This document shows positions 24,701-35,504 of a DNA stretch of 64,000 nt, piece after piece. This DNA comes from Alnus glutinosa (taxonomy: Eukaryota > Streptophyta > Magnoliopsida > Fagales > Betulaceae): assembly GCF_958979055.1 (NCBI RefSeq), contig NC_084891.1:24265501-24329500 (forward strand), written 5' to 3'. Under the pieces are notes generated by a model. That model was given only the letters and a program-made list of their open reading frames with translations. It did not search any database and was not told the origin of the DNA. The position numbers were made by a program, and so were the translations under genes. How positions within the stretch are numbered: the stretch's first letter is position 1; each line of letters starts with the position of its first letter.

Positions 24701-27554
24701 AATTGCCTTTACTTCATTTGTATTGAGACACCTGCTAAGTGGTTCATGCACTGTGGCAGCAGATTTGCAAGTGACACAAGCTTAAAAGAGTCTGAAAACA
24801 ACTAAAGGTTAAAAAAGGCAACAAGTTTTGGCTAGGTTTTACTACAGACTTCTAGTATAAACAATGTACAATCAAGGGTATCTACACCTCTGATCATCTA
24901 CCATATTAGTGTTGGAAGCAAACGGGTGAAACTTCCTCATGCATAACATTGGTCAGTTTAAAACAAGGCAAATGACAAAAATTGAAGAATAATAGAAGTT
25001 CACATGGTAATGGCCAAAATTAGATACAAGTATGACTATTTCCACCCACATACATGTAAACTAATCTACATCTGGCTAGTGCTAATGCCTTGCAATATCT
25101 TATTTTGTGACACTGTATCTAAATTATCACCGAAAAATTATTTTGATTTGTACTATGAAGCAGGGTATATTAATTAAAGCAGAAAGAAAAACCTGAGATC
25201 AAAACCTGTTTTGCAAATTCCAGGCCAGCTTCACGAAAAGCCTTTTGTACTTCCAATAAACCATTTCTAGTTTCAGGTGTGCCTCCACTCTAAGAAAAAT
25301 TGAATTTGACATTGTATAAGTAACAAAGCTTACAACATAATCCAGAACAGCAGTAATTAAGAATGCAAAACACATTTTAAGGAAGGATAATTTCCATGCA
25401 GACCTTTGAAATCACTATTACAAGTGTAGATGCCAGCTCAGGGCCAAGCTGTGCAATCTGATGATCAATTCCTGCTGGATCCGTATTGTCAATGAATCTT
25501 ATCTGTCAATAAGAGAAGAAAATATCATCTGCACATTCAAAAGAATCAAAATAGGACAGAATAGAATCAATTAGGATTAACAGCATTGTATAGGTAGGTT
25601 AGAACATTGAAAAATGGAGTATTCGCCATTCCTTCAACGTGTAGATATTGTAAACCAGCCCTTACTCAGCATGAGGAATAGAAACAAGCCAATGGGTAGC
25701 TAGGTTATATGATATCATTCAAAAACAGACAGACCGTTAGGGCATTCCTTCATGTGGGGTGTATTATATCTACCAGGTGAGCCCTAACCATAATATATTG
25801 CACTACTCATGACAAATACTTCTCAACCAAATATGGAACTTCTTGAAGTCCTCTATTTTACTTCAAATGGATTTCATTAAAAAAAATTGTTCAATCTGCA
25901 AAGTAAGCAACATTGAAAGAGATTTGTTCTTTTTTTCTTTTCCTTTTTTTTTTGGTGGGGGGGCACAAAGTAGGAGAGAGATAATCACGATTCAAGGCAA
26001 AGCAGGCAAAAATCTTCTTCAACATGCATATGTCATATCCTGAACATGGGGTATGAAATAATGGAAGATATAAAATGACAAAACAATGCATGGAGGAAAA
26101 TGTCTGGCTAGAAACTGAATTGCATAGTCAAAGAAAAATTCATCACAATTACACATTATATTTCCAAAGTGGGCAATAAAAGAAGAAGCAAAATCATCAC
26201 CATTAAAGATCCAAGTACAAGGGCCTCACATACCTTTAGAGGAGGATTGTCAGGAGCCAATGCCTCTGCAACAAACTGTGGTCCAAGAGCTGAACCTCCA
26301 ATCCCAACAGAAAGTATTTGAGTAAAGCGACCTTCTGGAGAAGATGGGGGCTTAATCTGCAATTTTGAATTCAATCAAACAACACATCAGACAAACTGCC
26401 AAAGGGACCACCATTGACACCATAAAGCAGAAAGTATTGAGGTGCCATCCCAAAGATCAGAAGTTTAGCGCCATTTTAAAACCCATTCATGCAATAGATA
26501 TCTTAAACCTAGAGAGCAAATAATAGAAATGGGAGCCCAATTCCATTCAACATATCCAGCCTATCATTCAGCCTTCTCAACCCACCAAGTGATGTACCAT
26601 TTTTTTATTACTAATAGAATATGATAAACACGATGAAAACGCTATCAAGTTTCTCATCACTTGGAAGAGGAAAATAACAGTGTTAACTCCGAATCTCGAG
26701 TTTGTGTACAGGTTTTTCTCTCCTCGGCTCCCAAACAACAAAATCTTTGATATTTGCTAATTTAATTTGTATTGCTTTTCTCCATCCTGCCTCAGCGACC
26801 AAATAGACCCCAATGCATACATAACATCATTGAATGGATTGGCAACGGATTAAATCACACTACATCAGTTGAAATTTTTTGTCAAAGTAAAAAATGCAAT
26901 GCTTTATAACAATAGCTACTCTTTCTATTCATACAAAGCCGACCTTGCTTCAAAAATTGACAACAAGAAAAGAACAACAGAAGAGAAATTCAAAGACGAA
27001 CTGACCTTACCGCTGACGACGTCGTCTGCGAACTTGCAAAGAGCGTCAAGAGTCTTCTCAATCTGCAAACTCAAGATGGATTTGGGCGCGAGCTTGGGGT
27101 TCCTGAGCCAGTAGTGGCCGACCATGCGGGCCTCGTCCGGGTTCGCAATCGCACCCTTTTCCAGCTCCTCCATGGCACGGAATGCGGCCTGAAACCGGGG
27201 CTCCATCTCCGCGACGAACTCGTCAGTGAAACCGACCCGGCTCACGTCCAGGTACAACCCCAGATCCTTGTGCTGGTACAGCCAGTCCACGTACCTCCTC
27301 CACAGCGCACGAGGGTCTTTCTCCAACAAACCCTTCTTCGTCACATTCGCAACCGCGTCGTCGGTCTTCGACAGCTCGGTCGGGACCTCCCGAGCCACGG
27401 ACTGAGGCAAGGAGAGACTCAGGCTCCGATCGGCGATCCTGGAGCGAGCCGGGAATGCGACCGAGTCTCTACGGAGCGAGTTCGCGGGTTTGAGGAGGTG
27501 CGTCCGGGGCTTGAGAGATGGGGAAGAGGAGCAAATGCCTGAGATTGAAGCCAT
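18706..27554 (-). CDS. PGI1: Glucose-6-phosphate isomerase, plastid form (14 exons)
   Basis: Interconverts glucose-6-phosphate and fructose-6-phosphate; in plastids this links the Calvin cycle to starch synthesis. Exons in transcript order: 27006-27554, 26234-26356, 25404-25502, 25206-25289, 24303-24446, 24168-24233, 21282-21350, 21077-21184, 20160-20212, 19937-20075, 19633-19789, 19349-19427, 18928-18994, 18706-18840. They join to 623 codons, near the 613 I recall for Arabidopsis PGI1. Residues 1 to about 55 are Ser/Arg-rich, as in a chloroplast transit peptide. Sugar-phosphate loop [19 protein letters not shown] and signature [12 protein letters not shown] are present. The expected catalytic Glu (MESIGKEF, about 402), His (STDQHAY, about 431) and Lys (YHQPGVEAGK, about 536) are all there. 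The start is the ATG at 27554; an in-frame upstream ATG at 27578 would only add eight residues. Intron 6 (2.8 kb) holds LINE sequence. No defect seen. Confidence 0.97.
20621..20700 (+). mobile_element. tRNA-derived SINE-like fragment in PGI1 intron 8
   Basis: The words TCTAGGTGATAAGGC and GGTTCAAAGTTTGAACC resemble the A and B boxes of a tRNA-type Pol III promoter at plausible spacing (about 40 bp). It does not fold as a tRNA. Insertion ends were not resolved. Confidence 0.4.
21590..22180. other. Intron 6 of PGI1, A/T-rich interval without a clear feature
   Basis: Two or three degenerate repeats of a 'gtaattcaataaa.ggcgtt' type word occur at 21665-21770. The interval could be a fragment of an LTR, but no ends, primer site or coding sequence can be shown. 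Confidence 0.3.
22190..22265 (-). mobile_element. LINE 3'-end fragment
   Basis: The sequence TATAAGTAAAAATTCATT followed by GCGC..CCTAGTACACAGGAAGT resembles the 3' end of the LINE at 22827-23468 (GCGCCCCTAGTACACACGAAG). It reads on the minus strand with the A-rich tail at the left. It is only a short solo tail. Confidence 0.45.
22827..23468 (-). mobile_element. Minus-strand LINE-type insertion in PGI1 intron 6 with 14-bp flanking repeats
   Basis: The 14-bp repeat ACCAAATTTAATTT occurs at 22813-22826 and 23469-23482. Next to the left copy is a T-run that is the poly(A) tail of a minus-strand element. Inside, the minus frame 22965-23507 is Ser/Gly/Pro-rich with a segment [17 protein letters not shown] recognise the style of plant LINE-associated frames but no defined domain. 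The frame runs past the right repeat, so the repeat could be chance. The alternative is one longer element reaching to about 23990. Confidence 0.6.
23523..23990 (-). pseudogene. Retrotransposon-type protein fragment in PGI1 intron 6
   Basis: The minus frame at 23523-23846 contains [20 protein letters not shown] and [13 protein letters not shown]. This resembles the N-terminal region of plant LINE-linked ORFs of the 'R-SI-(L/I)-(V/I)-G-(K/R)-D' type. It is short, and the upstream continuation is broken. It may belong to the same insertion as 22827-23468. It is not a host gene. Confidence 0.5.
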
Positions 27555-28004
27555 TAGATTAGAGCGAGCGATGATCACGATGTTGAGATGTCTCTGTGAT
27601 CGCTACTACCACTCACTAGTCACTCCCACATGCCTGCCTTAATTCGTTCGATTTTTCTATTCTTTCCTTTTTTGTTTCTGGATTTTCTCAGCTGAAATGG
27701 TTTTTGTGTGCTTGTTTGTCTTCTGGTTCAGGGTGACATGGTTCACACATTGATTGGTAGGTGTTTTCTAATTTCTATCAAGTTGACGGGAATGGGCCTC
27801 TACGGATTTCTATTTTACAATAGTGCCCGAATATTCCTGCTACTACTCTGCTTTTTTTATTTCATTGTAATCCGTGCCTCGTTGTCGATTTCACGTTGCT
27901 AACTTGCTACCATGTGCTTCTTCTTTCCAGTTTGGGCTACAGTACTCCTCGCCGGCGGACGTAGCAAACGGTCTTTAATTTACTCCGGACTGCGGGTAAG
28001 TGTA
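27555..28004. promoter_or_regulatory. Upstream region of PGI1
   Basis: This is the 450 bp between the PGI1 start codon and the first transposon end. It should contain the 5' UTR and core promoter of PGI1 on the minus strand. I see no clear TATA box at a convincing distance. Forward-strand frames here have no similarity. Confidence 0.4.
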
Positions 28005-28559
28005 ACAAACTTTAAGAGCGTGAACTCGGATCAGTTTTCCGATATCGGCCAATAATTGAGAATCAGTTTCAGAGTTTTCGGTTATTGAATTTCATTAATC
28101 TGTTTCGGAATTGGGTATCCTGATTACTCGGGTAAAACTGGTTATTCGAACTAAATAGTGAAATTTTTTTAAAAAAAGAAAAAACATTTTTTTGCCTATT
28201 TTAAGTATTGGGCCTGTTTTTTTGGCTTCATTTAAAATTTTTTAGGCTTTATTTAAATGATTTTAGCTATTTTTTAAAGTATTGGGCCCAATTCAATCAA
28301 TAAATTAAATTATGATGTAAAAATCTTAAATCTCAAAGAAACATATTTTTTATTCATATCCAAGCATGGTCCGGTTTCTGGCTTTCTGCAGCTCTACTCT
28401 CAATCATTTATAACTACAATAGAAGGAAACAAACAAACAAACAAAAAAAATGAATAAATAACTAAAATGAATTAATAATAATGAAAAATAAAATGAATTT
28501 ATAACCATTTTTCATTTACCATGCTCATCAAAAATTTCAATAATCTTCTCATTCTTCAA

Positions 28560-30800
28560 GTCTTGGTTGCTCTTTAATCAGTCTTGTGTGCAAATCAAGG
28601 CATCAACTGTCAATGGAGATAATGAACTCCTAAATTGATCCAATATACATCCTTCATTGCTGAATGCGGACTCATATGCAACTATGAAAATAGGAATAGC
28701 CAATATCAGAGACAGAGGGAGGGGGGGCTGGCAGGGGCCATGGCCCCCCCAATTTCCTAAAAAAAAAAAAAATTATTAGGTGGAAAAACTTTTTTTTCTA
28801 AAAAATTAAAAAATATAAGGTAAAAATAAAAATTTAGTTTATTTGGCCCCTACCAAAAAAATTTTTTTCATTGGCCCCTACCCATAAGAACTTCTAGTTC
28901 TGTCCCTGGCCAATATATCACGGGCTATCTCTGCACTGATAGGATATTTGGGTGCATTAACCTTCCACTAAAGTAAGATGTCAACATCTTTTGTTGTTGC
29001 TTCACACCCATCCAAAAAATAACGATCAAACTCTATTATACACTCAAAGTTGTTCACTTCCTCAATGTGTTGGGTAAATTGGATCCAATATTCCATATCT
29101 GTAAGTGTATCCTCAATGTTATCACCACTAACATCTATAGAAGTAACAGTTAAACTTTTCACACCCGCATCCGAGTGAGACAAAGGCCCCTCACATAACT
29201 TATTGTATTGCTCCCACCAACAGTTCAAGAGGTCTTTCACATTTGTCTCGATTTGTTTCGTTCACTCAGGGCCATTGCATTTTACCAAGTAATATTGTAA
29301 CGCCTTTAACTTTGTACAAGGTCAAGAACATGAGTGACATACAACGGTAAGTTAATCTTATCCATAGCTCACCCAATAATTTTACTAAGGATATGATTAA
29401 AACTCATACATCCATCAATCAATGTCTTTTGAATAATACAAAGTTGAATAAAATATGAGTTGGCGGTGACATGAGTTGAACTATAAAACTTCAATGTGGC
29501 TTCATAAAAATGTTTCAAAAACTTCACAAATTCCCTAACATTTTCCCACTCAATATCGCTAGGAACAACAAAATGATTACCATCTTCCTTCCTAAGTCAA
29601 GTAAAAGCTTTTTTGTACTTCTCAGCCGTACTCAACATTAAGTACGTAGAATTCCATCTTATTTGAACATCTAGACACACAGTCTTCATACATTGAATTT
29701 TTTCACACTTTATACATTATTTAAACCTTGTCATTATCTGCGGTGAAAACCTCACAAATTTCACTGCATTCCTAATATTAGAAATACAATCACCCAATCC
29801 TTTCAAACCATCATTTACAACAAGATTTAATAGATGAGCGCCACACCGCATGCGAAGGAATTCACCTTCCAAAATAGTATCTCTCTTATCTTTCAACTTC
29901 CTTCTCATAAAGTCAATCGTCACATCATTGACTGTAGCATTATTAGCTGCAATAGTGAATATTGATTCAATCTCTCATTATATCAATGTATTCTCCAACA
30001 CTCTTCTAATATTTTCACCTCTATGACTTGAAATTAAGTTAAACTTGATTATTTTCTTATGCATTCTCCAATCAGAATTTATGCAACTAGCGGTAACAAC
30101 CATGTAGTTCAAATTTTGAAGAGATGTTCATGTATCAGTAGTAATGCAAATTCTTTTACTCCTAAAAAAAGCCTTCAAATTAAGTTTTTATTCCTCATAT
30201 AGTTTCATGCAATATTTTTGTAGAGTTATGCGACATGGTAAATTGAACATTGGTTCAATTTCATTCATCAATTCTTTAAACCCACTACTCTCCACATGCC
30301 TAAAAGGCAACTCCTCCTTCATAAAATATTGAACAACCAACTTCCTTACTTTAATTGAATCATACTTCACAAATCTCAGTTAGTTGGGATTGCTACTAGC
30401 GCCCTCAGACATTTTATTAAATGATTGTTGCAACAAAGTTTTGACCTTTGGATATATTGGATTTTTCCGATTTTCTAAGTGGAGAGGTTGGACAGTTAGA
30501 GGTAATGTGGGTCATCAAAGCTGAAGTGTCATTTTTCCAGTGACACCCTAAAATCCTATTGTAATAATTGCATGTTCCCTTAGGGTTTTCCTTGTCAATT
30601 GGTTTCACTTTTATATAGTGCAACCATACAACTGACTGATTCACAGCTTTTGTTTTTTTTTTTTTTTTTTTGGATCCAATTATGTTTGCAAGGAGGGCGA
30701 GTGGGTTTCAACATTTGTAGATGGTGTTGTAGGCTTGTCATGTGACTCATTGACATTTTGCATAATAGGCTTAGTTGTGACTCATCCCTGTAATATAACA
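28560..30800 (-). pseudogene. hAT-family transposase relic (BED finger to C-terminal dimerisation domain)
   Basis: On the minus strand, in order: a BED-type zinc finger at about 30417-30644 (TCNYYNRILG...THITSNC); MFNLPCRITLQKYCMKLYEE near 30190-30250; MRCGAHLLNLVVNDGLKGLG near 29790-29870; a C-terminal dimerisation region at 28920-28980 (WKVNAPKYPISAEIARDIL) continued at 28565-28700 (YESAFSNEGCILDQFRSSLS). The second zinc-binding Cys of the finger is replaced by Tyr, and stops and frameshifts separate the parts. A 202-bp MITE interrupts the dimerisation region. The gene is dead. The nearest plant relatives are RICESLEEPER/DAYSLEEPER-type hAT proteins. Confidence 0.8.
28707..28908. mobile_element. 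202-bp hAT-type MITE nested in the transposase relic
   Basis: The ends CAGAGACAG and, on the other strand, CAGGGACAG are imperfect inverted repeats. The exact 8-bp duplication GCCAATAT flanks the element (28699-28706 and 28909-28916). Removing it rejoins the conserved C-terminal transposase motifs. The interior is G/C-runs at the ends and A/T in the middle. Confidence 0.85.
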
Positions 30801-32099
30801 CACTAATTGTTCAAATCCAGAAAAAAAAAAAAAAATCAAGCAAGAAAAAATCAAACAGAACAATGCACTTGCAGCACCACAAACAAGAATGTGACACATG
30901 TAATGCCATTTGACAACAGCTTTATTTGAATAAGAGCTTCTGATCTTGTACTAAAATCAAATGCTTAATCACTGTGAAACACATTTGAAAATAAACATTT
31001 GTGTAACAATGTGCTTTCTTTTTTTTTGTAATTTTTTTTTAAAAAAAAATTATTGTGGTTTTCTTGTAACATGTAGTTGCTAGAAGTGAGGATTCAAAAA
31101 ATCAAATGTCTACTTCTATGATTTTACTAGGCCCCGACATACATGTGTAAACAAGCTGCAGGTTCGTCCTATTTGCTAATCAGGTCCGTCATATTTATTT
31201 ACATATGTATATATTTTGCTCTCAATTTTTCGTATTGTTGGAGCGTTTAAAATTTGAACCAAATCATTACAGCAAAATGAATTTGGAATTATGTAAGTTT
31301 ATATGTCATAAAGTATTCATAACAGATCTACAAATACTCAAGCACCATATCAAAACAGAAAGCATTCAAAGTACTCAAGCACCAAAACTGTAGCAGCAAA
31401 AAACAGATCTAAAAATGAACCAGATTTAAAGAACAAAAAATGAACCAGATCTAAAAAGATAAACCAGATCTAACCTAACCATCTGCTTCTTTTGCTCCTT
31501 CAGCTTTAAAAATCACCAGATCTATAAAGAAACGGAGAAAGACGAAGTTAGTAACGGTGATTCGGCCGAAGGAAAAGAAGAACTGAAGGGGTGTATAGTA
31601 TATACTGTATACTGTGTAAACTGCAAAGCCGAAGAAGAAGATGTGTGATAGTGGAGAGCGTCAAAAGAAGAAGAAGAAGCAGTTGACGAATATGGTAGTT
31701 TCGGGTAAAGGGTAAGGGGTGGTGATACCTAATAGGAGAAAAGAAAAGAAAAATGCGGAAAGGCCGAAAGGGTTAAGGGTAGCATTAGGGTAAAAGGTAG
31801 GGGTAATTTTTTATTTATTTTTTAATATATTATACACCCGGAGCCGGTTACCCGGTTATAACTGGGTGTCTAGAAAATTAATACTCGGCTCCAGCTCTAG
31901 GTACCCGGTTATAAATAATCGGATACTAAACTAGTTTTTTGGTTTTCTAGAGCCGGATAGTGCCTAGAGTCAGTTTTCCGGCCGATTATAACCGGTCCGA
32001 AACTACACCCCTAAACCAACCCCTGTCCTAATTTAAGGTAATTATTTGGGAGTTTGTAATGCTATAAATTATATAAAACTTCAAAAAATTATTTTTTAA

Positions 32100-32420
32100 A
32101 AAAAAATTAAAAAAAGAAAAAGGGTGGCTTGCAACTCACCTCCAAAGGAATATAGAGGTGGCACGCAACCAGCCAGGGGCCGGGGATAGCCCATAGGCCA
32201 CTTCCAAAGCCAAAGGAATGTAGAGGTGGCTCAAGGCTACCCCAGAGGCTGAGGGTGACGTGCGGCCACCCGCAAAAGAATTTAGGAGTGGCGCGTGGCC
32301 ACCCCAAGATGCCGAAGGTGGCGTGCGGCCACCATCAAATGGATCTAGGGGTGGCACGCGGCCACCTATAGGGGCTGAAGGGTGGCGCGTGGCCACCCCC
32401 ATTGGCTGGGGGTGGTATGC
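32100..32420. repeat. GC-rich minisatellite of ~60-bp units
   Basis: About five units carry the core GGTGGC.CGCGGCCACC, each palindromic, spaced roughly 55-65 bp and joined by A/G-rich linkers. Examples are at 32262-32271, 32300-32310, 32325-32333, 32350-32368 and 32382-32400. Long open frames on both strands are by-products of the high GC. It sits between A/T-rich flanks and may be the core of a larger MITE-like element. Confidence 0.7.
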
Positions 32421-32429
32421 CCTTTCATT

Positions 32430-32690
32430 TTCTAAAATTTCTTATTAAAATAATAATAATAATAATTTTTAAATTTTAAATTTTTAAATTTTTTTATTAA
32501 TGGTGACATGTGTCACCATCTTATTGGCGCTGACACGGTGCCTAATAGAATCTATCAACATTTTTAACGGAATTTGACTTTATAGAGCGATTTGTAAATT
32601 AGGTCAGTCATAGGGATCTCTGAATTCATTTTGATACTACAAGAACGATTTGTCATTTAGGCCAACGAGAGGGATCAATGATGCAATTTT
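32430..32690. other. A/T-rich tail of a possible DNA element
   Basis: This non-coding stretch contains AACGGAATTTGAC and GCGATTTGTAAATTAGG, a sequence style seen in one half of long-TIR plant MITEs. The other half is not evident, so the element would be truncated. Confidence 0.3.
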
Positions 32691-33179
32691 TTCTAAATTA
32701 TATTTTTATTTCATAATGTTAATGCGACAGTTTTAACTAATTCTTAGATCAATTATTATTAAAAAAAAAACAATAAAAATAATTTATGATTAGTTGAGAC
32801 TGAGCATTGTGAGATATATATAAGAAAAAATGTGGTATATAGAATTTATCTTAGTTAAATGGATCAAAACATCTTTAAAGCATACAAAAAAAAAAAAAAT
32901 TAATCTTAAAGTATTATATTGAATAAAATGATAGTTTAATGGATTAATTAGCAACATTAATGCTAAAGAGGACATAAATTCCTTCAACCTATTGTATAAA
33001 ATTACCATGTTATCCTTGGCATATGAGAATCATATTATTTTTAAATTAGTAAATGAAAATCACACGTTTTTTTTTTAATATAATCATTAAAAAAGTATGT
33101 GTTTCTCACATGCTTAGGGGACACGTGGCAGTTTTATAGGCTTGGTTGAAGGAAATTTCTTCAAATCAATTTGCACGAA

Positions 33180-33361
33180 GAGTAATGCTAAAAACTACAT
33201 TTTTATCTCATAATGCTGATGTGACAGTTCAAACCAACCATTAGGTAAGCCATTTCTTTAAAATAAAAAATAATAACAATAATAATTAAGGGTTGAATGA
33301 GACTGTCACGTCATCATTATGGGATAGTTATAGGATTAAAACGTGGCATATAACGTTTCTC
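33180..33361. mobile_element. Short MITE (same family as the 16.2-16.6 kb repeats)
   Basis: The left end GAGTAATGCTAAAAACTACA and, on the other strand, GAGAAACGTTATATGCCACG are imperfect inverted repeats. Both run into ATTTTTAT/TTTTAAT and then GTGACAGT. Flanks TTGCACGAA and TTTGAGGAA agree at 6 of 9 positions, a weak hint of a 9-bp (Mutator-like) duplication. A diverged relative is at about 32690-32850. Confidence 0.55.
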
Positions 33362-33556
33362 TTTGAGGAAATTTATATCCATTTGTACACATGGTTATGT
33401 TCATAGGCTAAAATAGTGTCATTTTGTTTGCTACAAAACAACGTTGTTTTGATCAAATAATAATATAATAAAATACTTTTCAGTTCGAAAATCAACTTTT
33501 ACAAAAGTCTCTACAGCATACCAAATCGACAATCGTCAATATTGGTTTTTCTTATT

Positions 33557-35345
33557 GTAACACCTTGGTAAATTAATTAACTAGTAATTAACTCCGTGGT
33601 ACGCCTTCCCGTCTTACTTACCAAAAAATAAGACTAATGGATCTTAGCACCATCATCAGAGAGCCTACAATGGCAGACTTTAAAACTTGAATAATAAGAT
33701 AGCCGACTATACACTTCCATGAATAAATAACAATCAGAGTAATAACAAAAAAGCTTCATAACACAATCCACGCTTAATTAGTAATATACACGAGGATAAT
33801 ATGTTATCATATGATGAACTCAGTTATTTCATAAAAGATTCATAACTTACAAAATATCATACTAATGCATTGTAGATATAATATATGATATTTAAAGTGA
33901 ACATGTCATAGTTTCATCTTCCCCTAAAATCACCCTCTTCTTTGATCAAACTTTGATCATGGCACGAGAATAGATAGTCATACTCCATATGGTCTACCCG
34001 AGCCTTTAACCCCTTATCGACTGGGTTTGTATTGTCTCGTGGAACATGTAGTACAACATCGATGCCTATGTGATTATGCATATTGTCGTTGTTAGTGATC
34101 CGACCCCAGGTGATCCACACTACTAATGATGCTGTCTATTGTCATCACCATGTGTTCATGGTTGCATCGATCACCTATAAGTATTTGATCAAATGCCAAA
34201 CAACATAAGAATAAGCCATAGATTACAGGGTCTTCCTCATACAATAGTAATCTCATTGCTACTATCTGTATATTACATACCATATCATATGATGCAATTA
34301 ATCATTATCTTTTACATGCATGTATCTGTAAAACTCACACAATGCAACATTCGCTTATTTATCTCATATTTACACAATAATGGAGTTTACATCAATATAA
34401 AATGTATTCAATGTGAGAAGTAAGCATGCAAATTCGATACATAAAATAATGATATAAAAGAATCTTAATAACGAGCATCCATGTGAATTTTACTGACTGT
34501 AGTCATGAATCTCTAATTGGTACACGCCCTCAAACTCTCGAAGTCCAAAACACGTGCAAGGTTATATCATTAGTCGTTATCTAAGCTTAAAATTTTCCTA
34601 AACTCTAAATTGAACAAAATAGACTTTCTGTTAGACTTTCAATCGATCAATAATTGTATCGATTATTCAATGGTCTAGCAGAATCTCTATTTTCTAAAGA
34701 GGTCATAACTTTCCTCTTTTTAACACAATCTAAAGCCCTAGTATAACCATCAACATTGTCCTAAGTATAAAACCATACCTCCATACACATTAAAGTTATT
34801 TCGTTCTCATCAAACATCTAACCCAATAATAAATCTACCATAAAACATCATCAACACTTATCGGTCTACATATACTCTTTTAAACAATAAGATAATCACG
34901 AAGAAATAACAAGATGTCACACGTTTATCGAAAACTATAATCTACCGACTCATTAACATCATCCAATTTATAATATTCATCATAGAAACATTAATCAATA
35001 AACTAAAATCGATCAAACATGCTCATACCAATAATAGAAACTAAATTAGAGCAAAAGATTACTTCTCTTGAAGGAAAATTTAAAGAATCCACCTTTTCTC
35101 TCTCTCTCTCTCTCTCTAGGGTTCTCTTGACTTAAAGCCAATGAAAATTGGGTGAAATTATAAATTTATAGGCATACCATGCGAGTACAAAATGTTGAGA
35201 TGTCTAATTTTCATTTGCATGCAGCTGTCATCGATTGATCAATCCCACGTCGATCGATCGTTAGGGTTAGGTTAGCATTGATCGTTCGATGATCCACATC
35301 GATCGATTGTCCATTGTTGAAACTCACTAAAGTCCAAAAATAAAT
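33557..35345 (-). mobile_element. Probable 3' LTR of a copia relic
   Basis: On the minus strand, a purine-rich AAGTGGGAG tract (about 35352-35360) is followed by TGATATTTATTTTTGG, as expected at a polypurine-tract/LTR junction. The far end, 33557, reads GGTGTTACA on the minus strand, so the unit would be TG...CA. A TATA-like TATAAATTTATAA (about 35158-35172) and a CT microsatellite lie inside. There is no second LTR to compare with, so the limits are inferred. Confidence 0.4.
35098..35119. repeat. CT microsatellite
   Basis: About ten CT dinucleotides in a row inside the probable copia LTR. Confidence 0.9.
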
Positions 35346-35504
35346 ATCATTATCTCCCACTTGGGCACTTAGAACCAACTTTAACATAGTTAGACAATAA
35401 TTATATATAGTATACTTAATCCTAATTAAATAGTATGTACATATTTGGTTGCTGCTGAGTCTACGGTCACACACGAGAGGGGTGAGTAACCATAATATGA
35501 CTAG
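35346..35504 (-). pseudogene. Copia relic, protease active-site region
   Basis: On the minus strand, 35470-35440 reads TVDSAATKYV, the counterpart of the copia protease motif (W)TVDSGATKHV with the catalytic-loop Gly changed to Ala. It lies directly beyond the solo LTR from the gag zinc knuckle of the same relic (38036 onward). The integrase and reverse transcriptase that should follow are absent; sequence passes straight to a polypurine-like tract, so a large deletion is inferred. Confidence 0.6.

Larger units (their letters stand above)
28013..32013 (-). mobile_element. Decayed ~4-kb hAT transposon
   Basis: The ends read TAAGAGCGTG...TCGGA at the left and, on the other strand, TAGGGGTGTA...TCGGA at the right (11 of 18 terminal positions agree). 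Both have GGCC/TCCG-rich subterminal sequence. Between them is a minus-strand hAT transposase relic (28560-30800). The size and order fit an old full-length element. The outer 8-bp target duplication is no longer recognisable, so the exact ends are uncertain. Confidence 0.6.

Noticed and set aside
27114..27542. 142-codon plus-strand frame
   Set aside because: It is the antisense shadow of PGI1 exon 1, which is GC-rich; the minus frame matches the enzyme and its introns.
32136..32402. 88-codon minus frame and its plus-strand partner
   Set aside because: Translation of a GC-rich tandem repeat; frames are open on both strands and consist of repeated short words.
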